From Pestalotiopsis fici W106-1 (Eukaryota > Ascomycota > Sordariomycetes > Amphisphaeriales > Sporocadaceae), in contig NW_006917091.1 in assembly GCF_000516985.1 (NCBI RefSeq), forward strand, positions 4,361,022 through 4,425,021: DNA of 64,000 bases, given 5' to 3'. Under the pieces are notes generated by a model. The model was not told where the DNA came from, searched no databases, and was given only the letters and a program-made list of their open reading frames with translations. The position numbers and the translations under genes are program-made. This document shows, in pieces, positions 13,154 to 24,565 of this stretch (its first letter is position 1; every line of letters starts with the position of its first letter).

Positions 13154-13363
13154 ATGCACATTATTTCCCAACACGAGTCACGACCATATTTGCAACGAGA
13201 AAAAAGATCAGAGAATTCTCTTTGGGGACAGGAGAAGCAGAATTTTTTTTTTCCTTTCTCGCCGCACTGCAACAAGCATTCATACAGTGTCGAGCATATA
13301 ATCCTCACACATAGTCGCCCGCCTTTATTTTTTTTTAAGCTCCTCACCGCTTCAGAGCACTAA
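13154..13363 (+). other. Upstream ORF (69 codons) before the bZIP start
   Basis: This is the only ATG-initiated frame I find between about 13100 and the bZIP start at 13487. It ends 123 nt before that start. It lies downstream of the pyrimidine-rich tract that probably marks the core promoter, so it may be in the 5' leader. Its peptide has no recognisable domain. If transcribed, it could reduce translation of the main frame. The transcript start is unknown. Confidence 0.4.
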
Positions 13364-13486
13364 TACGGGCAACTTGCTAGTTCGCATTGAACTCTTCGAC
13401 ATTTGTGTAGATTTCACAACAACATTTTCGGTCTCACCACCGATTATACACACTACAACAACAGCAACAGACAAACCGACCTTGCA

Positions 13487-15349
13487 ATGGTCTCAACATA
13501 TCAGATGCCGGCTTACTTTAGGCCCAACCCACTGAGTGTCGACACATCGCAAGCTCAAAAGTACTTTGAGGAAGAGGATAGCAGTCTGCTCGACGACAGT
13601 CTTCTAGACCACAACGGAAGTCTCGACTCGGGACTCGAGATGTCACCGCCCATGGCGGGTAGCCGCAGAGATTCTTTTGCTGTCTCATCGACATTATTCT
13701 CGCCCAAGACAGAGGACTGGCAATCCGTGGACATGCAATCCGTGCCCTCGAATAATCCCTTCTTGGAACCCCAAAGTAACAACCCTTTTATGCGCATGGA
13801 TCAGTCGCAAGCCGCCGCCTATGCCCCGCAGGGTCAGTGGAATATGAACCACGGTTCCGGCACCTGTACGCCTCTGCAGCAGTACGATGGTCTCGCTACC
13901 GAGTATGACGGCGGTGCTCCCGTGTTTCAACAGGCCATGCCCACCCAGACTCCCTTCACAAACCCCACCGGCCAGGTCCCCTTGTTCCAGAACGTTGGTC
14001 CCAACGGTCACTCGATACCTGCGCAACCCATGAAGGGCTGGATGGGCCAGGACCCCAAGAATCACCAGTCCATGGCCAAGCGCATGCAACCCGATAGCCC
14101 GCCCATCAGGTCGCACAATGAGCTGCGCCGGGGCGATGGCATCAGGAAAAAGAACGCCAGATTCGACATTCCTGCTGAGCGCAACCTGAACAACATTGAT
14201 CAGTTGATCTCGCAGTCGAATGACGACCAGGAGATCAAGGAGCTGAAGCAGCAAAAGCGTCTTCTGCGAAATCGCCAGGCAGCTCTCGACTCGAGACAGA
14301 GGAAGAAGCTGCACACTGAGCGCCTCGAAGATGAGAAGAAGCAATACACCGCCGTCATCTCGGAGCAGGAGGACATGATTACTGAGCTGAACATGAAGCT
14401 CGAACACTTGATGCGCGAGAAGGAGTTTTTCCAGAACCGCGCCGAGTGCCTCATGATGGAGAAGGAGGAGCTCATTGGCAACCACACCATGGAGACCGGC
14501 GAGCTGCGCAAGAAGGTCAGCGTCCTCAGCGAGCACGTCAAGAGCCTCGAGACCGCCAACATGCCCAGCAATGTCGGTTACTCCAACGCCTTCAACGAGA
14601 TGGATATGACCATGGATCCCTCCTCTTGGGAGAACATGGGCTTTATGGGCGAATACCAGCCCATGGAGCAGGACGTCAAGCAGGAAGTCCAGATCATGTC
14701 AACCAAGAAGACCGAGATTTCGCTTCCTTCCGATGGCGACAAGCACTCTACTCAGGGTGGACTTCTCTTCATGCTCTTCCTTGTCGGCGCCTTCGTCATG
14801 TCTAACCGCTCGGCCACTCCAAGTATTCCTCGCGTCTCTGAAGATGTCCGCGAGGCTTCCGCTACCCTCCTCGAAAACATCTTCAAGGACGCTGGCGTTG
14901 CGCAGGCACCTGGCGCTATCATGTCCGCTCAAGCACCTCAGCCCTCGGGAGCTAGCTGGGCCATGGCTACACCAACTCCGATGCACGGTGTCAACATGAA
15001 CGGCATTGCCCCCTCCGTCCTAGGCGATCTCAGCGACTCCCTCACCAGGCCCACGCAGGAGCAGACCAAGGAGCAGCTCTTCTCCATGACACCTGCGCAA
15101 TACAACGGAGTCACCTCTCAAGACTTTCTCCAAAATGTACCTCCCCCATCAACAAGCCAGGGCCGCCGCAACCTTGCCCAATCCCTGGCGGCGATGCGCA
15201 ACAACGACAAACAGTCCGCCGCCGAAGTCTACACTAGATCTCTTTTGTGGGACCAGATCCCTCGCGACGTTGTCAGAAACTTTGCTAAAATGGTGGCCGA
15301 GGCCAATGCTCACAAGGAGCACCAATCCGGCAACGAGGCGATGACATGA
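13487..15349 (+). CDS. meaB: bZIP transcription factor, MeaB-like
   Basis: A 620-residue intronless bZIP protein. The basic region lies at about residues 254-275, with the invariant Asn262 and Arg270 at N-x7-R spacing (LRNRQAALDSRQRKK). A leucine-rich coiled coil follows to about 365. The segment before it (PAERNLNNIDQLI) and the basic region resemble MeaB factors of Aspergillus and Fusarium, which act in nitrogen metabolite repression; this name rests on remembered similarity. A 16-residue hydrophobic stretch at 424-439 (GGLLFMLFLVGAFVMS) is unusual for a bZIP protein. The N-terminus is acidic and rich in Ser, Pro, Gln and Asn, suggesting activation regions. The first in-frame ATG is used; the frame is open further upstream but without ATG. 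The gene stands alone between very long non-coding flanks, with one upstream ORF. Confidence 0.88.
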   Translation: MVSTYQMPAYFRPNPLSVDTSQAQKYFEEEDSSLLDDSLLDHNGSLDSGLEMSPPMAGSRRDSFAVSSTLFSPKTEDWQSVDMQSVPSNNPFLEPQSNNPFMRMDQSQAAAYAPQGQWNMNHGSGTCTPLQQYDGLATEYDGGAPVFQQAMPTQTPFTNPTGQVPLFQNVGPNGHSIPAQPMKGWMGQDPKNHQSMAKRMQPDSPPIRSHNELRRGDGIRKKNARFDIPAERNLNNIDQLISQSNDDQEIKELKQQKRLLRNRQAALDSRQRKKLHTERLEDEKKQYTAVISEQEDMITELNMKLEHLMREKEFFQNRAECLMMEKEELIGNHTMETGELRKKVSVLSEHVKSLETANMPSNVGYSNAFNEMDMTMDPSSWENMGFMGEYQPMEQDVKQEVQIMSTKKTEISLPSDGDKHSTQGGLLFMLFLVGAFVMSNRSATPSIPRVSEDVREASATLLENIFKDAGVAQAPGAIMSAQAPQPSGASWAMATPTPMHGVNMNGIAPSVLGDLSDSLTRPTQEQTKEQLFSMTPAQYNGVTSQDFLQNVPPPSTSQGRRNLAQSLAAMRNNDKQSAAEVYTRSLLWDQIPRDVVRNFAKMVAEANAHKEHQSGNEAMT

Positions 15350-18300
15350 TTATTACGAATTAATGATTAAAGACGATGATTCAACGTGAACTCGTTCTCC
15401 CGGACTTTTACGACACAGCGTGGTTTCTTTCCTTTGGTCATCATCAATCTGTCGAAATCTCTTTTGTTTTTTCCTCCTCAAAAACAAATCCTCTCCTGTT
15501 CATACACTTTCCGCCGCTCACCGCGCAAACTACATCCAAATGCAGCTCACGCGCAAATGTGCAAACTGATAGCACCTTTTGTCTACTTTGTCTAGCGGAT
15601 TTTCAGTCACTTTTTGTTTTTTTTTATCCTTGTGTCGAGATTAGCAAGCGAGCCAGCATTTGATTTTACCTTTGATTTTTACACTGATTTGGATTTCTTT
15701 GCGTCAACCCTCTCTCGATATACCTTTATCGATGGGGAATTTCTTTGGGTCATTTTGCATGGCGAAAACGGATGATGGGCAATCATTTTCCTTGTGGTAC
15801 CGGCTTAGTCCGGACCAGACCTTTTCCTTCTTGTATAACTGTTTCTTTGGATTCTTGGAGAAGATTGGGAACATGGCCGGAATACAAGACTGTCTTACCA
15901 TCAGTCTTCTACCACCCAGGGATCCTCCATGGGTCTCATGGTGGACGAAGGACAGATGGAGGGGTGAAGGAGGGAACTCTTGGAGGGAGTACGATTGGTA
16001 ATGTCTTACGACAGCTCATTGGGCTTTTGTGTTGGAAAGACGGAACGGTCGGCCCACTTGAGGCAGAGGAGGAAACAAATTACACCATCTCGATGAAGGA
16101 TAAAAAGCTCGACCCAGTGGCTTCATCCTCGTGGATTTCGACATATTTTTTTTTCTTTTGGGTCACGAGAAACATGAGCAGTCTCCTTGGAAGCAAATGT
16201 CAACAGAACAACAGAAACAGCATTACAGCGCCATCAACAGCAGTCACAGAATGGGAGGGCATCGTTTCGGGGTTTACTTGATGTAATGATCCTTCTAATG
16301 CGGTTCATGTAGCTAGAACACTCCTCCAACTGTCAAATGAGCATGACCAGACCTCTATTCTTTCCACCTCAAGAACTCTTCTCAACTCATGCATGTATGG
16401 TGAAAAGTGAACTGAGAATCCACAGTGATACTCGCTGAGACAGTCTGCTTTTGTCATACTGGGCAGGGCAGGCAGGCCGGGCCTATCATTGGGGGGACAT
16501 GGATGGTCACTTTAGTCTTGGACATTTGCTATTTTGCTCCGAAAAACCAGCGAATATTCAATCGCGAAAAAAAAAAAAAAAAAAAAAAGATAAGAAAATG
16601 AATAAAAATCAAAAATATTACCCGACAAGATCGCCACAGGGCACGTTACAAGGGACTGAGCCTGATCATGTCTCGGACGTGCAAGTAGGACAAGGAAGGC
16701 CGAGACGACAAGAGATGACCACTACGGAGAAGGGGTGTGGTTGTCTCCATGTCACCCGCGGGGCGCCGAGAGGACTACTATCCTGTACGAGGAATTTGGG
16801 ACGGTTTTTTGGGGGGGAGAGGTAAAGAGAGGGGGGAGCCTATAGGATTTCTTGAGGTTTTCTTGTGGTGTGCATGTGTTCTGTTGCAAACAGAGCCGGG
16901 CAACCCATCCATTAACCCCCCCTCAAAGGAAAGGCCTGAGGAGGATGGATTTTTGCGGGGTTTGCAGCTCGCTTGTATTGACTTTGCTCACTTGCTCTGG
17001 CACACATACACACCCTCTCTGAAAGGAGACCCGTTTTTGTCCTACCAGTCTCTTTTTTATCATTACAGGGCCCCGTCTGCTGCTGAACTAAAATGTACAA
17101 ACTAGGTAATACTTACTGTATGCCGATCTGTCTGTCTGTCAGATGTCGGATGACGAGTAGCTACTTGGTGCAAGATATATAAATGGTGTAGTGGATAAGA
17201 TAGGTAGGATAGCCGAGCCTCTTCCGTTTTAGCACGCGCCCCATTTTTCTTTTCTTTTGACCTTTTGGGAACACGGCCACAATGGATATGGAGTGCGGGC
17301 AGGCAAACTAGATCTTGGGATGGGATTACAGCCTAGGAATGATTATTCAAAAGAAATAGAGGGGAGGGACTGGGAATGTGGGTTCCATAACTCGTGCTTC
17401 GCCACTTTTTGCCGCGGGTAGGACGACGGCAAGATGTTCGAGATGTGAATGAGCTAGAATCATGAATAAGATCAAGATCGCGGGTATGTGTATGTGCATG
17501 CGTGTAATTGTGTGTGTACTACCGTGCGCGCGCATGTGCGTAACAACACTCGTATCCTTGTACAGTCGATCAGCCCCGGCTTCCTTGTTGGTAAAACAAC
17601 ATTGGATGAAGGGGGAAACCCCGTGATCCCGTTGAACAGGCTCACGGGAAAGAAAAGAAGGATGGAAAGTGGGTGGGCTTGGTCGGTCCCGGCAATTCCA
17701 GATAGTCGGGACTATATTTCAAGCAAATCATAATCCCTCGTTTTTTTTTTATTGACACCACCACCCCCGACTCGGTGTGTGGAGACCCCCCCCAAAGATA
17801 GTAGCAAGAATCCAAGCCCCTAGGCATCATTCGTATAATGGGCTGAGATGAGAGAGAGAGGGAAGGGCAGTCATCATCATATCATTAGCCTCTCTTTCTT
17901 CTCTTCTCTGATTCCTTGATTATTCGAAACGCGGAAGAAAATGGTCATCTACTAGTATCAACGCCCCCTCCCACCTTTATTCCCAATGCACTCCAGGAAC
18001 GGGGCGCCACAACAACAGGTATTAGCCGTCATTCTTTTGAGCTGACCAAGAGACCTGCTTTTTTTTTTCGCCGCAATAAACCAATCAAATCTTTGCGGGC
18101 GCCAACATTCTTGCATATCTCGATTATCTTTGCCCCAAATAAAACAGGACATCTGATTCTTTCCTTTTGGCTGCGCTGCCCATCTTTTCGTAGCAGGGTT
18201 GTTCGGTAGCCTGCCGCCGCGCCTCACGGATACAGGTAACTCAAGTCACTTGATCTCGGGTACGGTGCCAGGAAGAGGGAAGGAAAACGATGCCTGACTT

Positions 18301-21011
18301 TTATCGCGCCGATTTGCTTGGGCAGCGAATGTGATTTATTCTTGTTTACGAGAATACATGTCAAAAGATTCCCAAAATAAACAAGTATGAATAAAGACTA
18401 GAGCAGATTTGCTTCCATTTGATATGTACCTACCTACCTGCCTGGCGCCGCCTGTGGTGGGCCAGCAAGGAAGGAATGAGCCCTAGGAACGAGCCTCGAA
18501 GAAACTCTCACTGTTTTTGTCTTTGTGCGTCGTTGGAACCGTCTCGAGTCATAGTTGGACTGCATAAAGATGAGATTGTATAAAAAAAAAAAGATTCCTT
18601 TGTCAAACCCTCCATTTCCCCGCCATCTCAAATTATCTGTGCATCCTTTCTATCCCACCCAGTGTCACGGTGATACCATGTGTGGCGCGTCCAACCATCT
18701 CATCATCTCGCACCAGGTTTTACATACGGTATAACAATGCCCGGGAATCGCCCCCAGGCCAATGTTTCTTACTGCCAACCCTTTTCATATATTTAATAAT
18801 GAAACCGACAAAGCAGAAAAGGAAAGCAATAGTGTTAGTCTCGTCTTTTGTACACGAGAAATAAGTTGCCCAACGCCATGTGCCACGCCCAGAGGGAGGG
18901 AGGGGGCTGGGCAAACGATATATCTACAACACCATTACTTCTCACATGTTGACTGAAAGTAATACATTTAGTCCCTCCGGCCCTTTTCGTGACTTTTCCT
19001 TGACTAATGCCGCGACTGTTCTACGATATTACATATAGATTCGTCACGGTTACCTGCGTGAGCTTCTATATAACTCTCGAAATGACTTGCGAGATCAGAC
19101 GCTTAGCCTCCCATTTGTCACCCCCTGTTTCACTACACCATTATTTTCGGGGCCCAGAAATCCCAATTAAAGAGAGCGAGAAAAAGAGGGGGAGGGAAGG
19201 GGAAAACATAGTTCACCTCTTCTACGCGCCCTGCCGCGTACAACGTGCAACAACTTTCGTCTTTTTTGAATTCTACGTACGACGATCCGGAATGCTCCGG
19301 AGCCGAAGGGGAGGAGGGGAGGAGGCGGGATTATGCAATATCGTGTGTGCGTATGTGTGTGTGTTGCCATGTGTACTCGAAGATATTGAAGCACAAGAAG
19401 AAGAAACATTTTGTCTTCCCGCTTTCTTGCCAAACGTTACAAAATTAGCAATACGGCCCGATCGGAGAAAGGGACTCGAAACCCCTCCACCATGATCCAT
19501 TCGCTGCTTATGCCACAATCGCTTCTTTTTCTTCTTCTCGCACTCTTCGGCGCGGGATCATGGTATACCCTTGAAAAGATATGTATGATATCACAACCCT
19601 TTGCCCTGCCGCTGGGGTATCCAAGGTGGAGACAGACTCTGGTCGGGTCATATATTATTCTAAAATTCTTGCGGCCGATGTTTTCTTAATGGTGGTAATT
19701 CTAAAAAAGTCTCTTGCTAGCAGTTGTCATACCCTTCTTCGCATAATCCTATATCCGTCTTTTGGTTGAAATGTAGAATCGCCATCTCCACGAACCAAGA
19801 TGGGCAATCCATTATATGTGAAATTGAAAAAGGCTGAGAATTATATGCTAGCTTGGTAATACAGGCTTTCGGTCCCGGGGATGGGACATGCATTTTACTA
19901 TTTCCCCCCATTTAAATGCATATTGGAAGTCAAAATTCCTCGTTCCATAAATTACACAGCGCCGAATGCGGAGACTAGTAAACGTCGACTTATGACGGAG
20001 CTTTTGTTTTTATTCAAGAGAAGATATACATATATTCCGGGCTCTGTTTATGCCGCGGGCGCAAGTTTAGCCAGAGACCTGCAGAGCTACCAGAGACGTT
20101 TGACGTCGCCGCAATCAAAGCAGAAGAAAAGCTTGGGATTTTGCTATGACCGATACTTTACGTTTTTGCGTCATGGTTGGCTCATCAAGCACCCGTTCGC
20201 ATACATGACAAGTATTATACTTATTTTTTGAGTTTGACAAGTAATAGCCATGTCTAATGAATTAATGGTGCCTGATTCAAGGCTGAGCTTTCATGACGGG
20301 TTTATATACAAATCAAGATAACATGTCTTCAAGGCAGCAAGTCAGAACATGTATCATCTATTTATTCATTTCTCTGCCTGCCTCAAATTTTTGCTGAAAT
20401 GGTTCGGCATTGCGCATAGATTTTCCGATAGGCTACATGCAATGCAAGTAAGCCCAGTGTACCTCTCTGCTGCAGCAAGCAGTCGAGTGCGACCCTCCCC
20501 CTGTGGTCATATATCCAATCCCTTCTGCGCAAGCACAAAATCCCCCACAGGCAGTGGCAGTCTCCTCCTCTGCGTATGCAAAGAATGTATGCATAACAGA
20601 TGCGTTTCTGTAAGCTCAGATTCCAATCGTTAGACAGCCTGCATGAAAAAACGATCGTCCGCCCTGGTGTTCTAGGTCTTTTGGCAGCAGATGGACTCCT
20701 CATGATCAATTCGGTGCAAATTGGCATCGTCATCAGCAGGTTTGCTCATAGGCCTACTTTTGATTTGTTTTGATAAAACCCCCATCTCTCTGTCTCGCTA
20801 ATTCGCCCATGACCTACTTCCAAGTATCCAACCCGATGCTAAGCCAACAACAACAATAACAAGCCACTGCAATATGGCGCACACAAAATGTGCCCGATGA
20901 GCTAGAACGCCCAGGCTATCCGAGAGCAGCATCTCAGTACAAGTTCTGTAAATAAACACTGTGTGTCAAGGTACGACCACTAAAATGATGCAAATAAAAG
21001 CAGCGCACCAT
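15350..21011. other. 5.7-kb gene-poor region downstream of the bZIP gene
   Basis: No recognisable coding region or RNA gene. The first few hundred bases are T-rich and likely the 3' UTR of the bZIP gene. A 22-base A run is at 16567-16588 and a GT-rich stretch near 19345-19365. Frames such as 15745-16281 and 20383-20733 (minus) have no known domain and no flanking splice support. Confidence 0.5.
16567..16588. repeat. Poly-A tract (22 bases)
   Basis: Uninterrupted A run read directly. No transposon ends or target-site duplication are evident, so I do not call a retroelement tail. Confidence 0.8.
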
Positions 21012-23299
21012 CTATTTCTTGCGCGCTTTATCCGGATCGTACTTTTCCTTCCATATCCTGTGTTTGAGCAATCGTCAGTGAGCTCGCTTATCGCAGACCA
21101 GGTAGGTATGGCTTAGATGAGAGCGGGTGGGTGGCAGGACATTGCGTCAATCAGCCACGGCCGTGGAAGAAGGGAGGGTTGGAGAGCTATTAGAGGTAAC
21201 ACAAGGTGTGCCAGAACTTCAACTAGGCCGAGGGAGGGACGCCATCTTTTCTCAGCCGTCTCATTTGGCCCCCAACCGTGTCACCGTTTTGGTAACCAAC
21301 GTGCACCGTTTTGTGACCCAGGGTGAGACAAGAAAGAGGCCTGGAGTCTAGACCGCAGAAACGAGGCGAGATTGCAACATTCGAACGACGTGCACTGAGA
21401 GCCTATGAAAGCGCCTGGCTGGCCGGATTATGCGACAGCCGGCCATGCATGTATGTCTACCAAGGAATTGTGCGCGGGTACCAACAAGGAATAGGTAGAG
21501 TTGGAGAAGGAAGCCGATGAGGGCTATGTTTGTATGCAGTAGTGAAGAGGAAGCTTACCATGTATTTCCTAGAGTCTTGTTGCCGGCCTTTTCAGCTAGC
21601 CGGTAATACTTTGCTGCAAGGAACTAGGAGAATAGAGAGGTCAGCACCATATCTAAAAGTATGGCTCAACGTTGCCAAAAAGGGCGCAGCAGGGCGTTGT
21701 GATTAGTGCATCTCCCTCCCAAGTTGCTGCCCAACATATCATGACACATGAGGTATGCGAGGTCAAGCTCCCGGATTGAAATACATGACTTCCGCAAACA
21801 GCCTCCATGACGAGGCAAGGAGGCTGATGATCACGATCAAGTCTTCCCGTGTCGTACTCATGACGAAGCTTTGGAGCTCCGGTCTCGCTCCAGTGACTTG
21901 CCCACATGAGGTGATATGTGACGGGATGAGATGGTTACTGCCCAACATACCTTGTCTTTTTTACATCCAAAACCTTCAAGATAGCACCAAGCCACCTCGT
22001 TCATGGCATCTAAGAAAAAGTGTATTAGCACATCGATCCAGGTATAGTACAACTGTAATGTTGAGGCGCGACTCAGCTGTGCCACTTACCGGAGTCACCA
22101 AGATTGGCAGCGGTTTCGTAATACTATGGATAAGTAAGCAAACATGAGACCCGGTGTGTTTCCATGGCATAGGACAACCGACATTCTTTGCTGCGACCGG
22201 ATCCTTGGGCACTCCCCATCCCTGACGGAAGCAATTCGCCAGTTCAAACATGGCCAGGACAAGCTCTCCTTTGGCAGCGCCGCCCTTCTTCAGCCCAGCT
22301 TTGAGGGCTAGATTCTCAACCTCGGCGGCGTTTGCTGCTGCGATTGATAAATATGAGACGGCTTTAGCCACATCTGGTTCACATCCCCAGCCATGCCTGC
22401 AGACCCGTATTAGCCACGGGCGTCTCTCCATAGTGATATATGCAAAACAATTTTGCACGTCTTCTCGATTCCAACCTTGAAATCTCCATTGTTTGATCCG
22501 GCTGTTTAACGTACCTGAGAGCAAGCCCGTAGAGGACCTGGCTCAATGGATTATTGTCGCCATGAGGGTCTGCAAGTCTCCCAAATATTGCTGTTGACTG
22601 CTGAAGCTGCCCTTCCTCGTGCAACCTGATGGCCTCCTGAATGTCATCGTCCAGAGCTTTGCTAGAGACTACCCCATCCGAAGTACTATGAGCCTGCAAG
22701 CTTCTGCTAACGGCTTGCATATCAAACGGGTCTGTTTGCTCCCTGCCTGGGGATGGTGATATAGAGGCAGACCGATTGAGCGTCTGCTCGTTGCGCTGCG
22801 CCAGTATAGTGGCTCTCTTTTCCCATTCTCTTTCACGCGCGTCCTTGTCCGGAGCGCCATCGGCGTCACCATCGCCGTCTCCGTCGCCAATCTTGATCGT
22901 CGGTAGGTTCTCGGGCACGTACTCGGAAGTACTCAACGCCCTGGACAGGTGCAGGCGATGGCTCAGACGCCGCGTCACGTTGCCCTCCTTCTTGGCGGCG
23001 GCGAATTCACTGCTCTTGGACGAAGAGAGGCTGCTGCCCCGCGACCGGGGCTTGAATACGTCGAGGCTCCGGCGCGTCTTGCTAGCGCCGGCGCTGCTGC
23101 TGTCCTTGGCGCTCAGGTACTGGTCGGGGTCATCGCGAACGCCCGGAGACGGGGGCGGGTAGATGACCTCCTGGGTGTGCGTGTCGGAGCGTATGAAGGT
23201 GAATTCAGGGCCCGCAAGCCTGTCGACTGCTGCATGCTGATCCGGCGAGTATTCGTGGTCGACCCGGTCTTTCTTCTTGAGCATATCGCGGAGACCCAT
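21012..23299 (-). CDS. Sel1-repeat protein, Dsf2/Nif1-like
   Basis: A 400-residue protein assembled from six minus-strand exons: 23299-22515, 22396-22183, 22123-22090, 22009-21951, 21623-21559 and 21057-21012. All junction phases agree. The N-terminal half is hydrophilic and Ser-rich, with an Asp-Gly repeat (IGDGDGDGDADG) near residue 140. Sel1/TPR-like repeats occupy roughly residues 220-385: LYGLALRHGWGCEPD, then a unit ending FRQGWGVPKDPVAA, then YYETAANLGDSDAMNEVAWC and CYLEGFGCKKDKFLAAKYY. Related proteins are fission yeast Nif1 (a mitotic inhibitor acting on Nim1) and yeast Dsf2, so a cell-cycle or polarity scaffold role is plausible but inferred. The last intron is 501 nt, long for this genome, and the exon 2 donor is a weak GTCGGT. 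Confidence 0.85.
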
Positions 23300-24565
23300 T
23301 CTGAACCTGGATTCCCCCCCTTCGTCTGGGGGTTATCGTATTGTCGTATTGTACGAGCGAATGTTGCGAGCTTCTAGTCTCGTCTTCCGGGAATACGAGG
23401 TGGTCTGTCGTGTCGGGTTTGTACCGTACCTGAAAGGGGTTCTAAAAGTAGGCCGAGAGATCTGGCGCGGGCGCTAATTAATCGGGCGAATGCTCAGATT
23501 CGAGTATAATACACAAAGAAAGGGCAAGAATGCCAGAGGAGAGAAAGAGACGCAAAGGATGATGAGCTGACATAGTTTATGGGGGAGCCGTTCCGTGTTG
23601 TCATGATCCTGCCCAGCCAAACCCATTTTCCAGCTCATACATGCAATCCAGACTGCGGCCCTCGCGCACGCAAGCAGCCAGCCAGCTTCTTTGGCTGCGG
23701 TTGCCTTTGGAGGGGCGCTTAGGGGTGGCTGAGCCCCTCATGTCTTTACGAAATGCTGCTCCAGGGTCCTTAGAAACAGTCCAGGGGGTTATGAGTTACT
23801 TGCGGTACGTATGGTACCACCCAGTCTGACGAGTCTCTGATTTGCCCAGACTTTCCAATTGATTCTCTCCTCTTTTTAAGATTCTCGGAAATGATACTGT
23901 CGTAGCTGGCCCAGCCAAGTATGAATAGTCTCGGTATTGGCACATGGTTTCTGTTCAACCTACGGCCCCGGAAGTATATATAATACCTGGGCTTCCAAGG
24001 CCGTCATGATCTAAAATCTCCCCACACGGAGATTAGTTAGCGCCGGTACTGCCTGCGAGCTTCGAGGCCCCCAGGGCTAATCACTGCTATGATCAGCGCT
24101 GTAGAGTTGTACACTAAGCAGCCAATAGTAGCCCATGATTCAAGTATAGCTCTTTGAATGGAACCCAGATCCATAGAGTAAATCAACGACTCAGGCACAG
24201 CCGACATTGCTTGCGTTGACGATCCGAAGTCGATACGTAGACACGCAAATTATCATCGACGCATAGCAACTTTTAACATACACGAGCATGTTTGTCTCCC
24301 CTTTTGTATTCTGCCAATATGTGCGTATATGTTTACTCAGTCAGATCAACTAGATAACATTTACACAAGCCTTGACAAGATCATTCCAAGGTCCATGTCC
24401 TCCAATAGCGTTTAACCCACGAGAAATGTCCGAGAGTCACACAGAAGTCCCCAATCAGTCGCAGTTTTCTCAAGAGGATGATCATCTATCTCACCAAAAA
24501 AAAAAAAAAAAAAAAAAAAAAACGCGACTAGGAGCATCAGTGGGGAAGGGGGGGTTATCATTGCC
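23300..24565. other. Intergenic, Sel1 gene promoter and MFS 3' side
   Basis: About 1.27 kb. It holds the promoter of the Sel1 gene and the 3' side of the MFS gene. A 27-base A run lies at 24496-24522. No gene is seen. Confidence 0.5.
24496..24522. repeat. Poly-A tract (27 bases)
   Basis: Uninterrupted A run read directly, about 45 bp beyond the MFS stop codon. Confidence 0.8.

Larger units (their letters stand above)
5604..13486. other. 7.9-kb gene-poor region upstream of the bZIP gene
   Basis: No frame here resembles a known protein, and frames of similar size overlap on both strands, which argues against coding. It contains simple sequence: a CG run at 8618-8629, GCT-rich sequence at about 10604-10650, AGGC repeats near 10977-10996, a CT microsatellite at about 12331-12353, and 19 C at 12598-12616. 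Pyrimidine-rich tracts at about 12990-13100 look like a fungal core promoter or leader for the bZIP gene. Spliced or unspliced non-coding transcripts cannot be excluded. Confidence 0.5.

Noticed and set aside
13694..14536. 280-codon open frame antisense to the bZIP gene
   Set aside because: It overlaps the clear bZIP coding region and encodes a Leu/Val-rich product with no family.
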